Shown piece after piece: positions 16,834-26,763 of a DNA stretch of 64,000 nucleotides. This DNA is from Candidatus Hydrogenedentota bacterium. GTDB taxonomy: Bacteria > Hydrogenedentota > Hydrogenedentia > Hydrogenedentales > CAILVY01. The notes beneath the pieces are model-generated. The model was not told the origin of the DNA and did no database searches. It worked only from the letters and a program-made list of their open reading frames with translations. The position numbers and the translations under genes were made by a program. Each line of letters starts with the position of its first letter. The first letter of the stretch is position 1. Location of the stretch: NCBI GenBank assembly GCA_029565395.1, contig JAKQOG010000201.1, positions 62,001 through 126,000 of the forward strand. Reading direction: 5' to 3'.

Positions 16834-19800
16834 ATGAGGGCATGGATGGTTTTTCTGATGCTGTGTGCGGTGTTGTGTTGGTGGGGGGCGGCGTCGGAGC
16901 CGGTGGCGCAGTGGTCATATGGTGGATTGGACGGGGTGTCGGTTTCGCCGTGTGTAGCGGACGTGGTGGAAGCGCCGGGCCTGGAAACAATCGCCGCAGG
17001 GGGGGATACGGGGGTGGTTCAATGTCTGGGTGCAACCGGAGCGGCGGTATGGGAATCGAAAACGCCGCTGGCGGGGCGCATTGTAACGCCTCCGGCGGTG
17101 AGCGGGATTTTACCGGCGGGCAAGCGTGCGGTGGCGGTGGCGTCGGAAGGAGGTCTCGTGAGCTGTATTGATGCGACGTCGGGGGTGGAGTTGTGGCGGC
17201 ATGATGCGGGTGCGCCATGCACAGGCCTGGCATGGTCGGATTTGAACGGTGATAAGGGGGATGAGTTGGTTGTATTTACCCGCACTAAAGGAATTTTGGC
17301 GCTTTCCCCCAGCCATACGGAAGTGTGGGCTTTTTCAGAAGAAGAACTGGGCCGTCCGTTGACGCTGGCAGGTCCCGGGGCGATATTTGACGTGGATGAG
17401 GATCAGTGGATGGAGGTGTTTGCGGCGGATGCGCAAGAAGCATTTTGTGTGGATTCCAAGGGGGGATTACGGTGGAAAACGAAATCGGAGATTCCATTAA
17501 CGGGCTCACTGGCGGTGGCCGGACCCGATCAAGAGGGTATTCCAAAGCTTTATTGCGCGGGGAAAGGCGCGCTATTGGCGATTGACGCTGGCATCGGGGA
17601 CGTGTTGTGGCAATGCCCGCTGGATGCTCTGGGTTCGGAGGCTTTCCCATACATCGTATTGGGAGATCTTGATCGGGACAATGCCCCGGACATTGTGGTG
17701 GGGGTTCCCGGCGCGGGCATGATGGCAGTGGGATCCGACGGGAAAGTGTTGTGGACCTACAAAGGAGAAGGCGGGATAACTTCATCCCCCATCCTGGCGG
17801 ATGTTGACGCCGACACGACGGTAGAGGTGGTTGCGGGTTGTGCCGGCAACCGGATTGCAGTGATTTCAAACGCGGGAGAGATCAAGGCATCCTGGCAGGT
17901 GCAAAGCGTGGTTCAACATGCCCCGCTGGTGGCGGATATTAAAGGCGATGGCCACGCATCCTTGCTTTATGTGGATACGGAAATCCGTTGCGCGACTCTG
18001 GGGAGCGCGTACGTAAAACCCTTCATGCCCTGGCCGATGGAAGGGGCTTCAATGAGCGGGATCCATGCCATTCGCATCTTGTCGGAGAGTGAATCCTCCA
18101 TCATAGAAGATACCCGGGCACTGCTTGACGGTGGAAGCTTTGAAGAACAGGACGGCGCTCTGCCCAAGGGATGGACTTTGGAGCAGGCGGACACGTCAGT
18201 GTGCACGCTGGATACTCAAACCAAACTGGCAGGCACAAGTTCGGTGAGTATTAAACCTGCCACTGACTCTGTCGTATTGGTATCAACCTTGATTCCCATT
18301 CCTTCCGAGTTGAATGCCATTTCCGCAAGCGTCATGAGCACAGGGGCCGGAGCCGCGGGGGCCACCATCCGGTGGATGGGCAAACAGGGCCTTTTGCGGG
18401 AAGACACGCTTCAGGAACGCCCGGACACAGGCACCGGCTGGAAGCGATTTATATTGAACAGCACGCGAACTCCGCTGGGGGCGCATCACGTATGTTTTGC
18501 CTTGATCAGCAAAGACGGCGGCGGGGAAGGCGCGCACTGGGACGAGGCGCAGATCACGGGAACGTTTCGGCTGATCCCGCAGGTGTTTGTGGCGGTGAAT
18601 CAAATTGGTTATGAATTGAACGGCCCGAAACAATTCACGGCATGGAGCAATTTCAAGGCGGCTTCGGTAAAGTTTGAATTGACGAGCGGTGAAAAAACGT
18701 ATAAGGGCATTTTGACCGGCGGGACGAGAATCGTGGGCGCCTATGCCAGCGATTGGGGCTATTATTATTGGCGCGGGGATTTCTCGAACTTTGATGAAAC
18801 GGGCGCCTGCACCATCAAAGTGATTATGGATACCGTCACGGCGCAAAGCGTTCCTTTTGCAGTCGAATCGGATTTGCTGTGGACAGCCACCCTTCCCCTG
18901 GCCCTAACCTGCTTTAAATACCATCGTTGCGGGGAGAATGTGCCCGGCGGGCATTTGGCCTGTCATCTGGATGATGCGCTCGAAGGGCAATCGCTGACCG
19001 GAGGGTGGCATGATGGTGTAGAGTATAGCAAGCGGCATATGGCCGCTTATGTGCTTGAATTGGCGACGGCCTTCAACATCGTTCGCCATAAACTGGGAAT
19101 ACAGTTTATCACTCCCCTTGGCAAAGATTTTCTTGGCGAGGTGTGTTGGGGGGCGGATTTGGTGCTGCGTTCCATCAAACAGGATGGCAGCGCGTATCCC
19201 GATCTGGTGAGCGCTCCGGGATATTGGGGGCCTCCGGAGAAAGAAACGGATAATCAACCGGACACGGGGGATGAACGGAAACCGGATCCGAATGGCACGG
19301 GCGATTCCTCGGTGCATGCCGCCGCGCTGGCGCGTGTGGCGCGGGTCGCGCTGGGCAATCCGGCATATGCCGAAGCGGCAGGGCGCGCGTTGCAGTGGGC
19401 GATTGGTCAGAATCTTCGGGGCCCGATGCAGTTTGCGGCGGCCACGGATCTCTATTTGGCCACACAACAGGACATGTATGCACAGCTTGCTCCGACGTTA
19501 ATCCCCGTGCCGGACCCGGCGTATAGCGAAAATATTCAGGATTACGACGCGGAATTTGAACCGATTGAGCCGCCTTCTTTCAAGCTGGCGGTGATGCTGC
19601 GGGAGCAGGCCGGAGTGCTGTTAACACAAGCGGACAATCCCTTTGGCGTATTTATGCCGCCGCGGGAGGGCAGGGTGAATCTGTTTGACACGCCCGCGGA
19701 CGCTTCGGGGGCGCGGATCGGAAACACGAAAAAGGTTCTGGAAGCGGCGGTGCTGGTGGCACAAGCCTACCGCTTTAATCCGCTGCCGGAATACAAGCAG

Positions 19801-20112
19801 TTCATCATCAATCAGTTCAATTGGATTCTGGGTAATAATCCTGAGAGCATCAGTCTGATGGAAGGCGCGGGGAAAACCTTCCTGCCCAGTTATTATCACC
19901 CCTATGAAACGGCGGGATTGGCGCGCGGGGCGGTGCCCGGCGGCATCGCCAATGGTTTTACAGGGCAAGGGCCAGGGGATGACCGGCCTTTTGTTGATAT
20001 GAGCGGCGCGGAGAAGCCGGATGCGGTAACCAACGGGATTGATCTGGGCAACACTTTGCTCTACATTAAGGCGCTCTGCCATCTAAAAAGAAATATAGCG
20101 CTTGAACAATGA
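16834..20112 (+). CDS. Beta-propeller / GH9-like protein with degenerate active site
   Basis: A 1092-residue secreted protein. After a signal peptide (about 1-21) comes a PQQ/FG-GAP-like beta-propeller (about 25-400) with calcium-loop-like pieces such as DLNGDKGDE and DLDRDNAPD. A jelly-roll-like region (about 430-580), a cellulase-N-type Ig domain starting at VNQIGYE (about 587) and a GH9 (alpha/alpha)6 barrel follow. The catalytic features are lost. The family DAGD motif reads DGVE (about 726-729), the C-terminal NE with the acid glutamate reads NG (about 1067), and the H-x-R signature reads HPY. Glycan binding without hydrolysis is therefore likely. AAGGAG seven bases upstream sets the start. 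It overlaps the next, intact paralogue by four bases. Confidence 0.85.
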   Translation: MRAWMVFLMLCAVLCWWGAASEPVAQWSYGGLDGVSVSPCVADVVEAPGLETIAAGGDTGVVQCLGATGAAVWESKTPLAGRIVTPPAVSGILPAGKRAVAVASEGGLVSCIDATSGVELWRHDAGAPCTGLAWSDLNGDKGDELVVFTRTKGILALSPSHTEVWAFSEEELGRPLTLAGPGAIFDVDEDQWMEVFAADAQEAFCVDSKGGLRWKTKSEIPLTGSLAVAGPDQEGIPKLYCAGKGALLAIDAGIGDVLWQCPLDALGSEAFPYIVLGDLDRDNAPDIVVGVPGAGMMAVGSDGKVLWTYKGEGGITSSPILADVDADTTVEVVAGCAGNRIAVISNAGEIKASWQVQSVVQHAPLVADIKGDGHASLLYVDTEIRCATLGSAYVKPFMPWPMEGASMSGIHAIRILSESESSIIEDTRALLDGGSFEEQDGALPKGWTLEQADTSVCTLDTQTKLAGTSSVSIKPATDSVVLVSTLIPIPSELNAISASVMSTGAGAAGATIRWMGKQGLLREDTLQERPDTGTGWKRFILNSTRTPLGAHHVCFALISKDGGGEGAHWDEAQITGTFRLIPQVFVAVNQIGYELNGPKQFTAWSNFKAASVKFELTSGEKTYKGILTGGTRIVGAYASDWGYYYWRGDFSNFDETGACTIKVIMDTVTAQSVPFAVESDLLWTATLPLALTCFKYHRCGENVPGGHLACHLDDALEGQSLTGGWHDGVEYSKRHMAAYVLELATAFNIVRHKLGIQFITPLGKDFLGEVCWGADLVLRSIKQDGSAYPDLVSAPGYWGPPEKETDNQPDTGDERKPDPNGTGDSSVHAAALARVARVALGNPAYAEAAGRALQWAIGQNLRGPMQFAAATDLYLATQQDMYAQLAPTLIPVPDPAYSENIQDYDAEFEPIEPPSFKLAVMLREQAGVLLTQADNPFGVFMPPREGRVNLFDTPADASGARIGNTKKVLEAAVLVAQAYRFNPLPEYKQFIINQFNWILGNNPESISLMEGAGKTFLPSYYHPYETAGLARGAVPGGIANGFTGQGPGDDRPFVDMSGAEKPDAVTNGIDLGNTLLYIKALCHLKRNIALEQ

Positions 20113-23100
20113 TACGCCATGTCTTGAATGCTATTGAATGTCAAACACGCGGCGGTGTGCTGGCCATTGCCACCTGTTTCGTGGTGGTGTGTTGCGCCGC
20201 CGCCGGAGACCCCCTGTCGAAATGGGTCTTTGATGCATCGTCCAATCTATATGCACCGCCGCTCACGGTGGACGTTCATCCGGCGCCTGGGCTTGAAATG
20301 ATCATCAGCGATAGTGAAGCCAAGCGCCTGCGGTGTCTCGATGCGAAGGGAAATGAACTCTGGGCGTATGATGGGCATTGGACGAAGCGGCTTATTTCCG
20401 CCGCCGCACTGGATACTTCTTCGGGGTTGCTTGTGGTGGGCAATGCGGATGGGCGGTTGTGCTGCATCGAGGCGCGCACCGGCGCCGAACGCTGGCAAAA
20501 AGAAATTGGCCCCGTGGAATGGGGCGGCGCCCTATGGGCGGATATCGATGGCGATGGCGCGGCGGAAATCCTGCTCGGTACGGAGGATCGGGGCGTTATC
20601 GCATTGGAGGCGGACGGAACCATCTGCTGGCATACAAAGGGCAGTGATCCGAATCGCCCGTGGTCCGTGCGCTGCCCATTGGCCGCGGCGGACATCAATA
20701 ATGATCAAAAAGCGGAAATTTTCGGCTGTGGCACGTGGGGGCCGTTCTGTCTTAACGGCGATGGCAGCCTTCGCTGGGAACAGTGCATCGGAGACGATTT
20801 CACGAGTGCGCCAGTGTTAATTCATGTCGATGCGGAATGGCGGCTCTATTGCAGTTCACGAAATGACGGGCTGCTTTGGGCGTTTGACGCCACCACCGGA
20901 AACCCAAAGTGGTCAAAACCTTTGTTTGGAAACGTGGATGCATATTCGGGCGGCGCGATTGCGGCGGGGGATATCAACCAGGATGGCTTTCCGGAGATTG
21001 TAGCGGGGGATCTGTCGGGCCATCTTCATGTTTTTGCCGAAGATGGGACGCTGTTATGGGTGTTTTCCGCGCAACAGGCGGCGCATATCAGTGCGACGCT
21101 CGGTGACGTGGATGGGGATGGGCAAATTGAAGTATTGGCGGCATGCGGGGACCATCATGTGTATTGTTTGAACGCCCTGGGGGAATTGAAATGGAAATTT
21201 GCGGCGGAGTTGCGCCTGATTTTCCCGCCTACGCTTGCTGATGTTGATCAAGACGGTAAAACGGATATTTTATTCGGCGGAAGCGATCATAAGCTCCGCT
21301 GTCTGACGCTGGGCGGACGTTATCGGCCCGAATTGTTCCCCTGGCCGTCGCGGCGGCTGAATCCGGCGCAAAATGCGGCCAAGAATGCCGCGGCACAGGT
21401 CCGGTATGTCTCGGTGATGCATACATTGTTCGTGGATGGTGATTTTGAAGTGGACAAGACGGCGGAAAGCCTCGCGCCCTGTCCGGAAGGCTCCGCGCTG
21501 TTGGCACAGCGGAAGATACTGCCCAAAGGATGGTTGTTGGAGCCTCAAAACGATAAATGCGGGTTGGATGATGCCGTGGCGTTTACGGGAAAGCGCTCGA
21601 TGCGCCTGCTAGGGCCGGTAACGCTCTGCACGAAGCCCATCGTGCTGGAAACCGGGCTGAAAGAGGTTATGGTATCTCTTCATGCCAAGAGCGAAGGTGC
21701 GATACGGGGTTATGTCGAATGGATGGATACTCAAGGTAAAATTTGTACGTCTCCGAGCAATCTCTCGTCAGTCTCTTCCGAAAATGGGTGGCTGAAGTAT
21801 CGTCAGGAGCATTTGGTTCCGCCTGCAGGCGTGCGGTGGATGCAGGTGGCGTGTTCGATAGAGGATAGGCAAACCACATGGGTGGATGGAGTTGAAATAC
21901 AGGGTGTTTTTAATGAAATTCGAGAAGCGCGGGCGCTGGTGAATCAGGTGGGCTATGATGTGGGTGCGCCGAAATATTTTACGGTACAGGGTAATTGGAA
22001 AGCGGCATCGGCACGCTTCGTTCTGGTGCGTTCTGATCAAGGCGAGGCGTTTCAAGGCAATTTGAACTATGCAGGGCGTATTCAGGGTTGCTATGGACAA
22101 GACTGGGGCTATGAGTACTGGCGGGGCGATTTCTCCGCATTCGATGAACCGGGGAACTATCGGATTCATATCCTTCTGGATGATTTTGAGGATCTTTCCT
22201 GGCCCTTTGAGATAGGAAAAGATCTTTTGTGGGAGCGGACGGCGCGGCCCGCCTACCGATTCTTCTATTACCAACGCTGCGGTATGGAAATACCGGGGTT
22301 TCATAAGGCGTGTCATTTGGACGATGCCATCGGCCCGGACAAACAGCAGTACGATCTCTGGGGGGGCTGGCACGATGCGGGCGATTACAACACGTATCAC
22401 AATGCGCCCTACGTCTACGGCTTGGCCAGGGCCTATGGAATTCAGCAGAAGCGGTTTGACATTCAGGATGAAGACCATAACGGGGTGAGTGATTTTCTCG
22501 ATGAAATTATCTGGGGCGGGGAACATGCTCGACGGATGATAGCGCCGGACGGTTCTGCCTATGGTGGCATTACCTCCGGCTATGGGTATTGGGGGCCGCC
22601 GGAACTCGAAACCGACAATAAACCCGGCACAGGCGATGAGCGGCCTGTGGGCGACCCCGCCACAGGACATGACCCCGGCAGGCATACTGCTGCGCTGGCC
22701 CGAATTGCGGCGTTGGCGCCGGATTCCAAGCCCTGGATAGAACCCGCGGATCGCAGCCTGCGATGGTCTTTGGAACATAACCAGCGGGGCGTGCCACAGT
22801 TCAGCGCCGCCATTGATCTCTACTGCGCCACCCATGACGAAAAATATGCCGTGCTCGCCAGAGAACTATTCCCGGGAATTGGGGCGGCGCCTGATGTGGT
22901 GGATGCCGTCAAGCGTTTCGACGAAACTTTCCATGAAGATCATGCCGAAGCCCTCCGCACAGCCGTGATCGCCCATGCGGAAGAAATCCTGCCGTTGGCG
23001 GAGAATCCGTTTGGCGTGTATACCTTTGGTCCGAAGGACCGCCCGAACTTTTTTGGCACCCCCGCAGGATCAGGTGGCTGGCACGTGGGTACCAGCAGCC

Positions 23101-23468
23101 GTTTGATGGAAGCCGCCAATTTCGCCTCCCTCGCGCATCAATATGCCCCCAATCCCCGTTATCTGAAATTTATCTACGATCAGTTCAACTGGACGCTTGG
23201 CACGAATCCCTTCGATATCAGCCTGATGGAAGGCCAGGGCAGCGCCTTTCCACCCACGTATCATCAACGGCTCACGTTTGGCGGCCTGAAACGCGGCGCG
23301 GTGCCCGGAAGCGTGGTGAACGGGATCACATGGCGCGCACAGGGTGATGATCGCCCCTTCTTCGACATGAGCGGCGTGGACATCCCCATCTGTGAGTCCA
23401 ACGAGGTATGGCTCCCGCACAATATGAATTATCTGAATGCACTCGCGAATTTATACCGGGGTCAGTGA
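20109..23468 (+). CDS. Beta-propeller / glycoside hydrolase family 9 protein
   Basis: A 1119-residue paralogue of the preceding protein with the same order: signal peptide, PQQ/FG-GAP beta-propeller, jelly-roll-like region, Ig-like domain starting at VNQVGYD (about 610) and GH9 catalytic domain. Here the active-site motifs are intact: DAGD (about 755-758; aspartates that hold and activate water), the H-x-R signature in YHQRL, and NEV with the proton-donor glutamate (about 1099). GH9 enzymes are mostly endoglucanases or exo-acting on beta-1,4-glucans; the exact substrate is not known. The ATG overlaps the upstream stop (ATGA), so the two are made together. Confidence 0.88.
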   Translation: MIRHVLNAIECQTRGGVLAIATCFVVVCCAAAGDPLSKWVFDASSNLYAPPLTVDVHPAPGLEMIISDSEAKRLRCLDAKGNELWAYDGHWTKRLISAAALDTSSGLLVVGNADGRLCCIEARTGAERWQKEIGPVEWGGALWADIDGDGAAEILLGTEDRGVIALEADGTICWHTKGSDPNRPWSVRCPLAAADINNDQKAEIFGCGTWGPFCLNGDGSLRWEQCIGDDFTSAPVLIHVDAEWRLYCSSRNDGLLWAFDATTGNPKWSKPLFGNVDAYSGGAIAAGDINQDGFPEIVAGDLSGHLHVFAEDGTLLWVFSAQQAAHISATLGDVDGDGQIEVLAACGDHHVYCLNALGELKWKFAAELRLIFPPTLADVDQDGKTDILFGGSDHKLRCLTLGGRYRPELFPWPSRRLNPAQNAAKNAAAQVRYVSVMHTLFVDGDFEVDKTAESLAPCPEGSALLAQRKILPKGWLLEPQNDKCGLDDAVAFTGKRSMRLLGPVTLCTKPIVLETGLKEVMVSLHAKSEGAIRGYVEWMDTQGKICTSPSNLSSVSSENGWLKYRQEHLVPPAGVRWMQVACSIEDRQTTWVDGVEIQGVFNEIREARALVNQVGYDVGAPKYFTVQGNWKAASARFVLVRSDQGEAFQGNLNYAGRIQGCYGQDWGYEYWRGDFSAFDEPGNYRIHILLDDFEDLSWPFEIGKDLLWERTARPAYRFFYYQRCGMEIPGFHKACHLDDAIGPDKQQYDLWGGWHDAGDYNTYHNAPYVYGLARAYGIQQKRFDIQDEDHNGVSDFLDEIIWGGEHARRMIAPDGSAYGGITSGYGYWGPPELETDNKPGTGDERPVGDPATGHDPGRHTAALARIAALAPDSKPWIEPADRSLRWSLEHNQRGVPQFSAAIDLYCATHDEKYAVLARELFPGIGAAPDVVDAVKRFDETFHEDHAEALRTAVIAHAEEILPLAENPFGVYTFGPKDRPNFFGTPAGSGGWHVGTSSRLMEAANFASLAHQYAPNPRYLKFIYDQFNWTLGTNPFDISLMEGQGSAFPPTYHQRLTFGGLKRGAVPGSVVNGITWRAQGDDRPFFDMSGVDIPICESNEVWLPHNMNYLNALANLYRGQ

Positions 23469-23548
23469 ATAGGTTTTTTCCCTTAAAAAATGCTACACTT
23501 GCGCGGAAGTGTTCACATCCAGGAATATCCTAATAGGAGAACGATGCC

Positions 23549-24331
23549 ATGGCGTATGAAAATGTATTGGTTGAAGTTGCGGAACACTATGCGTTAATCA
23601 CCTTGAACCGTCCGAAGGCGAATGCATTGTCGCTGGGACTGGTTCAGGAATTGCGTGCTGCGGTATTGGAGGCGGAAGCCAATCCAGCCGTTCGCGTGAT
23701 TCTGATTACAGGCGGCACGGGCAAGTTTTTTGCGGCGGGGGCGGACATCCCCACCATTGCAGCCTCGCTGGACGATCCGATGGCGGAGGGACGGCTGTTG
23801 GCGGAAGGGTTGAAGACAATGAACACCATTGCCGCCTGTGATAAGCCGGTAGTAGCGGTAGTAAACGGCATGGCATTGGGCGGCGGCTGCGAATTGTGCC
23901 TGGCGTGCCATATGCGGATCGCCTCGACACAAGCGTCCTTTGGTCAGCCGGAAATCAATCTGGGCATTATTCCGGGTTGGGGCGGCATGCACCGTCTGCC
24001 AAGGTTGATCGGCGATTCGCGGGCGCATGACTGGCTCATGACGGCGCGCACCATTTCGGCGGAGGAAGCGCTTCAGGCGGGGTTGGTGTGCCAGGTGGTG
24101 GCACCGGAAGATTTATTGAATAAGGCGAAGGAATTGGCGGCCACGCTGGCGGCGAAACCACCAGTGGCGATGCGCGAAACAATACGCGTACTGCGTGAGC
24201 GCGCGCTGCATCCGGATCAGGGCGCGGCGTTGGAAAAAGCAGGATTCGAAATCGCGGCCACGAGCAAGGACGCCAAAGAAGGCATTAGCGCGTTCCTGGA
24301 GAAGCGTCCCGCACAATTCACGGGTGAATGA
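23549..24331 (+). CDS. Enoyl-CoA hydratase/isomerase family protein
   Basis: A 260-residue crotonase-fold enzyme that acts on acyl-CoA thioesters, typically hydrating enoyl-CoA. The oxyanion-hole segment is FFAAGADI (60-67). Both catalytic glutamates of hydratases are present, E115 in GGGCEL and E135 in GQPEINLGIIPG. Length is normal. AGGAGA lies eight bases upstream of the start at 23549. The stop overlaps the next gene, a ceramidase-like/C45 fusion, which suggests a coupled operon and possibly a role in breaking down released acyl chains (inference). Confidence 0.9.
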   Translation: MAYENVLVEVAEHYALITLNRPKANALSLGLVQELRAAVLEAEANPAVRVILITGGTGKFFAAGADIPTIAASLDDPMAEGRLLAEGLKTMNTIAACDKPVVAVVNGMALGGGCELCLACHMRIASTQASFGQPEINLGIIPGWGGMHRLPRLIGDSRAHDWLMTARTISAEEALQAGLVCQVVAPEDLLNKAKELAATLAAKPPVAMRETIRVLRERALHPDQGAALEKAGFEIAATSKDAKEGISAFLEKRPAQFTGE

Positions 24332-26763
24332 TGCGAAGCATTGGATGGGTCACATTGGCCTTCGTGCTGGCGTGCAGCCTGGCGGAAGCCTTTGAAGCAG
24401 GCGCGGCGAAAGTGGACATTACCGCGCCGGTCGGCACGCCCTTGAACGGCTACGGCGACCGCATGGGCCGCAGTTCCATAGCGGTACACGATCCGTTATG
24501 GGCGCGTGCTTTATATTTGGACGATGGTCAGACCAAACTTTTCCTGGTAAGCCTTGATCTTTGCGCCATCAATCCGGAACTGCGGAACCGTGTGTTGGAG
24601 ATTGCACCCGGTATTGTGCCACACGACAACATCATTTTAGCCGCCACGCACACGCACAGCGGCCAAGGCGCAATGTGTAAAAGTCTACCGATACGCGCAG
24701 TATCGGGCCGGTTCATTCCGGAGGTGCTGGAATCCACGGCGCAGGGGATTGTCAAGGCCATGACATCCGCCTATGACAATCGAAAACGAGGCGCCATCGG
24801 GTACGGTGTAGGCCGTCAAGACAGCCTATCAGCGAACCGGCGCGAGCCTGGAGGGCCGATCGACGAACAAATCGGCGTGATTTTGGTCACCGATGCCGAC
24901 GGAAACACCATGTCGGTGGTCACCAACTTTGCCGGCCATCCCACCTCCGTTCCGGACAGCGATCAGTATTCCTTTTCCGCGGATTACGTGGGGTATTATT
25001 ACGATGAAATGGAGAAAAATTCCTCCCCCGGATGCGTGGCCATGTTTCTGAACGGCGCGGAAGGCAATCAGACCATCGGCAATCCTGAGAGCAAGGAGGG
25101 CTGGGCCCGCACGGAATCGGTGGGCCGGTTGTTGGCCGCGCGTGTGAAAGAAATTATGGGCGGGATTGCCTGCGGGGAAGCGGCGTTGCGGTTGTCGCGC
25201 AACACGCCTGCGCTTCCGCGCACCCTCGCCTCGGCATTCCAGCCCGCTTCCACGATAGTGCAGACACTGGAAATCAATGATTTGCTGGTAGCGTTTTTCC
25301 CGGGCGAGGCATGTGTGGAACTGGCGCTGGAATTGCGGGATCGCGCGCAGGCCCGGGGCTATACGGAACAATTTTCCGTGGGTTTAGCCAATGATTACCT
25401 TATGTATTTTATTCCCCGGAAGTTTTATGCTCAGGCCACTTATGAATCCGCCATGAACTTTTTCGGGCCGGGGATTGAGGACTGGTTTTACCGGGAATTC
25501 GGCAAGCTTATGACGCGCGGCACGCCGGACCCTGAATTCAATCCAGGACCAGCCGTGTCGCCTGAGCAAATTGCAGGAGGGCTGCATCTTGTGCTTCAGG
25601 GCAGTCCGTACGCCATGGGCTTGCAGCGGGGGAAGGCGTTTGGCGATGACCTCCGCGCACGGTACCAGCGGCGCGTGGTGACGCCGGTGCAGTCGGGCGC
25701 ATGGCAGCCAGAGACAGGGATGTGGTCATATTGGCCGTCCTTTCTGGATCCCCTGCCGCTGGCGTTGCCGGTGATGGCCATGGCCGCCCGGCCGATGCTC
25801 GAAGGGGTTCCCGAATCATTAATCTTAGAGATGGAAGGCCTTGCGGAAGGCGCAGGACTCCCCTTTGATGCGGTATGGCTGCTGCAAAACGCAGGACGCC
25901 TGGAATCACTCGATAACAAGGACGCCCTGTTTAACACGCCGCTGTGCACATTTTTCGCGGCGGCGGGCGATAGAGCGGGAGCGGATGATCTGCTGGTGGG
26001 CCGGAATCTCGATTGGGCCGATCCGGAACAACCCGTGGTTATTGAAATGCACCCGGATCAGGGGCATGGGTTCGTACAGGCGGGATTTGGGTGGAATACA
26101 GGCGTTTTCACCGGCATGAACGATGCGGGACTGGTGCTTTGCATGGAACAGGCCGCCGCCCTGCCGGAGAAAGAACTGAAAGGCGCCGCCATTGAACTGC
26201 TGCTTCGGGAATTGCTTCAAACCATGGACGATCCCGACCAGGTGGTGGAGTTTTTGCGCGCGCGCAATCGTTTTCCCGGATGCCATGTGTTGGTGGCCGG
26301 CATAAAGAATATTCCGCCGCCTGCCGCAAGCAACGGAAAAAACGGGCTCAAGAAAAATGGCGTGAAAAACGGCCTCATGACGGATCCCGCCCCACTCATG
26401 GGCGGACCTCGCGCCTATGTAGTGGAGTTTGGGGCTCAAATCACGGTGCGGGAACCGGTGGAGGGATTATTGCTGGGTTCAGTACCAGAGGCGGCGGACG
26501 TTGCGCCGGATAGCAAAACGCGGTACACGCGCGTATTGAATCTGCTCCAGTACGAACGCATCATCGGCCCGAAGGAAATCAAGAAGACCCTGGCGGATGC
26601 CGAAGAAGGTCAGGCGCCGTCCGCCTGTATCTGGAATACCTGCACGCGGCATAGCGTGGTGTTTGAACCGAAGAACCGCACCATGCATGTGGCATTTCCG
26701 GATCCTTCAGGAGTGCCAGGCGCTTATACCACCTTCTCCCTGAACGCGGGAGGCCGGCCATGA
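24328..26763 (+). CDS. Ceramidase-like protein fused to a C45-type acyltransferase/peptidase domain
   Basis: An 811-residue exported protein with two enzyme parts. Residues about 22-400 match the neutral/alkaline non-lysosomal ceramidase N-terminal family. The zinc-ligand motif THTHSG (H108, H110) and FAGHPTS (H204) are present, but the serine motif GDVSPN of true ceramidases is replaced by GNQTIG (about 246-251). Residues about 410-811 resemble peptidase family C45 (isopenicillin N acyltransferase type), with the self-processing cysteine likely C540 in PLCTFF, followed by LLVGRNLDW. Both domains belong to amide-bond hydrolases/transferases of N-acyl compounds. ATG codons at 24328 and 24331 are both possible. 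It overlaps neighbours on both sides by four bases. Confidence 0.82.
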   Translation: MMRSIGWVTLAFVLACSLAEAFEAGAAKVDITAPVGTPLNGYGDRMGRSSIAVHDPLWARALYLDDGQTKLFLVSLDLCAINPELRNRVLEIAPGIVPHDNIILAATHTHSGQGAMCKSLPIRAVSGRFIPEVLESTAQGIVKAMTSAYDNRKRGAIGYGVGRQDSLSANRREPGGPIDEQIGVILVTDADGNTMSVVTNFAGHPTSVPDSDQYSFSADYVGYYYDEMEKNSSPGCVAMFLNGAEGNQTIGNPESKEGWARTESVGRLLAARVKEIMGGIACGEAALRLSRNTPALPRTLASAFQPASTIVQTLEINDLLVAFFPGEACVELALELRDRAQARGYTEQFSVGLANDYLMYFIPRKFYAQATYESAMNFFGPGIEDWFYREFGKLMTRGTPDPEFNPGPAVSPEQIAGGLHLVLQGSPYAMGLQRGKAFGDDLRARYQRRVVTPVQSGAWQPETGMWSYWPSFLDPLPLALPVMAMAARPMLEGVPESLILEMEGLAEGAGLPFDAVWLLQNAGRLESLDNKDALFNTPLCTFFAAAGDRAGADDLLVGRNLDWADPEQPVVIEMHPDQGHGFVQAGFGWNTGVFTGMNDAGLVLCMEQAAALPEKELKGAAIELLLRELLQTMDDPDQVVEFLRARNRFPGCHVLVAGIKNIPPPAASNGKNGLKKNGVKNGLMTDPAPLMGGPRAYVVEFGAQITVREPVEGLLLGSVPEAADVAPDSKTRYTRVLNLLQYERIIGPKEIKKTLADAEEGQAPSACIWNTCTRHSVVFEPKNRTMHVAFPDPSGVPGAYTTFSLNAGGRP

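Noticed and set aside
21768-22835. 355-codon frame on the minus strand within the second GH9 gene
   Set aside because: Proline/arginine/isoleucine-rich shadow without any domain; the plus-strand gene has intact GH9 motifs here.
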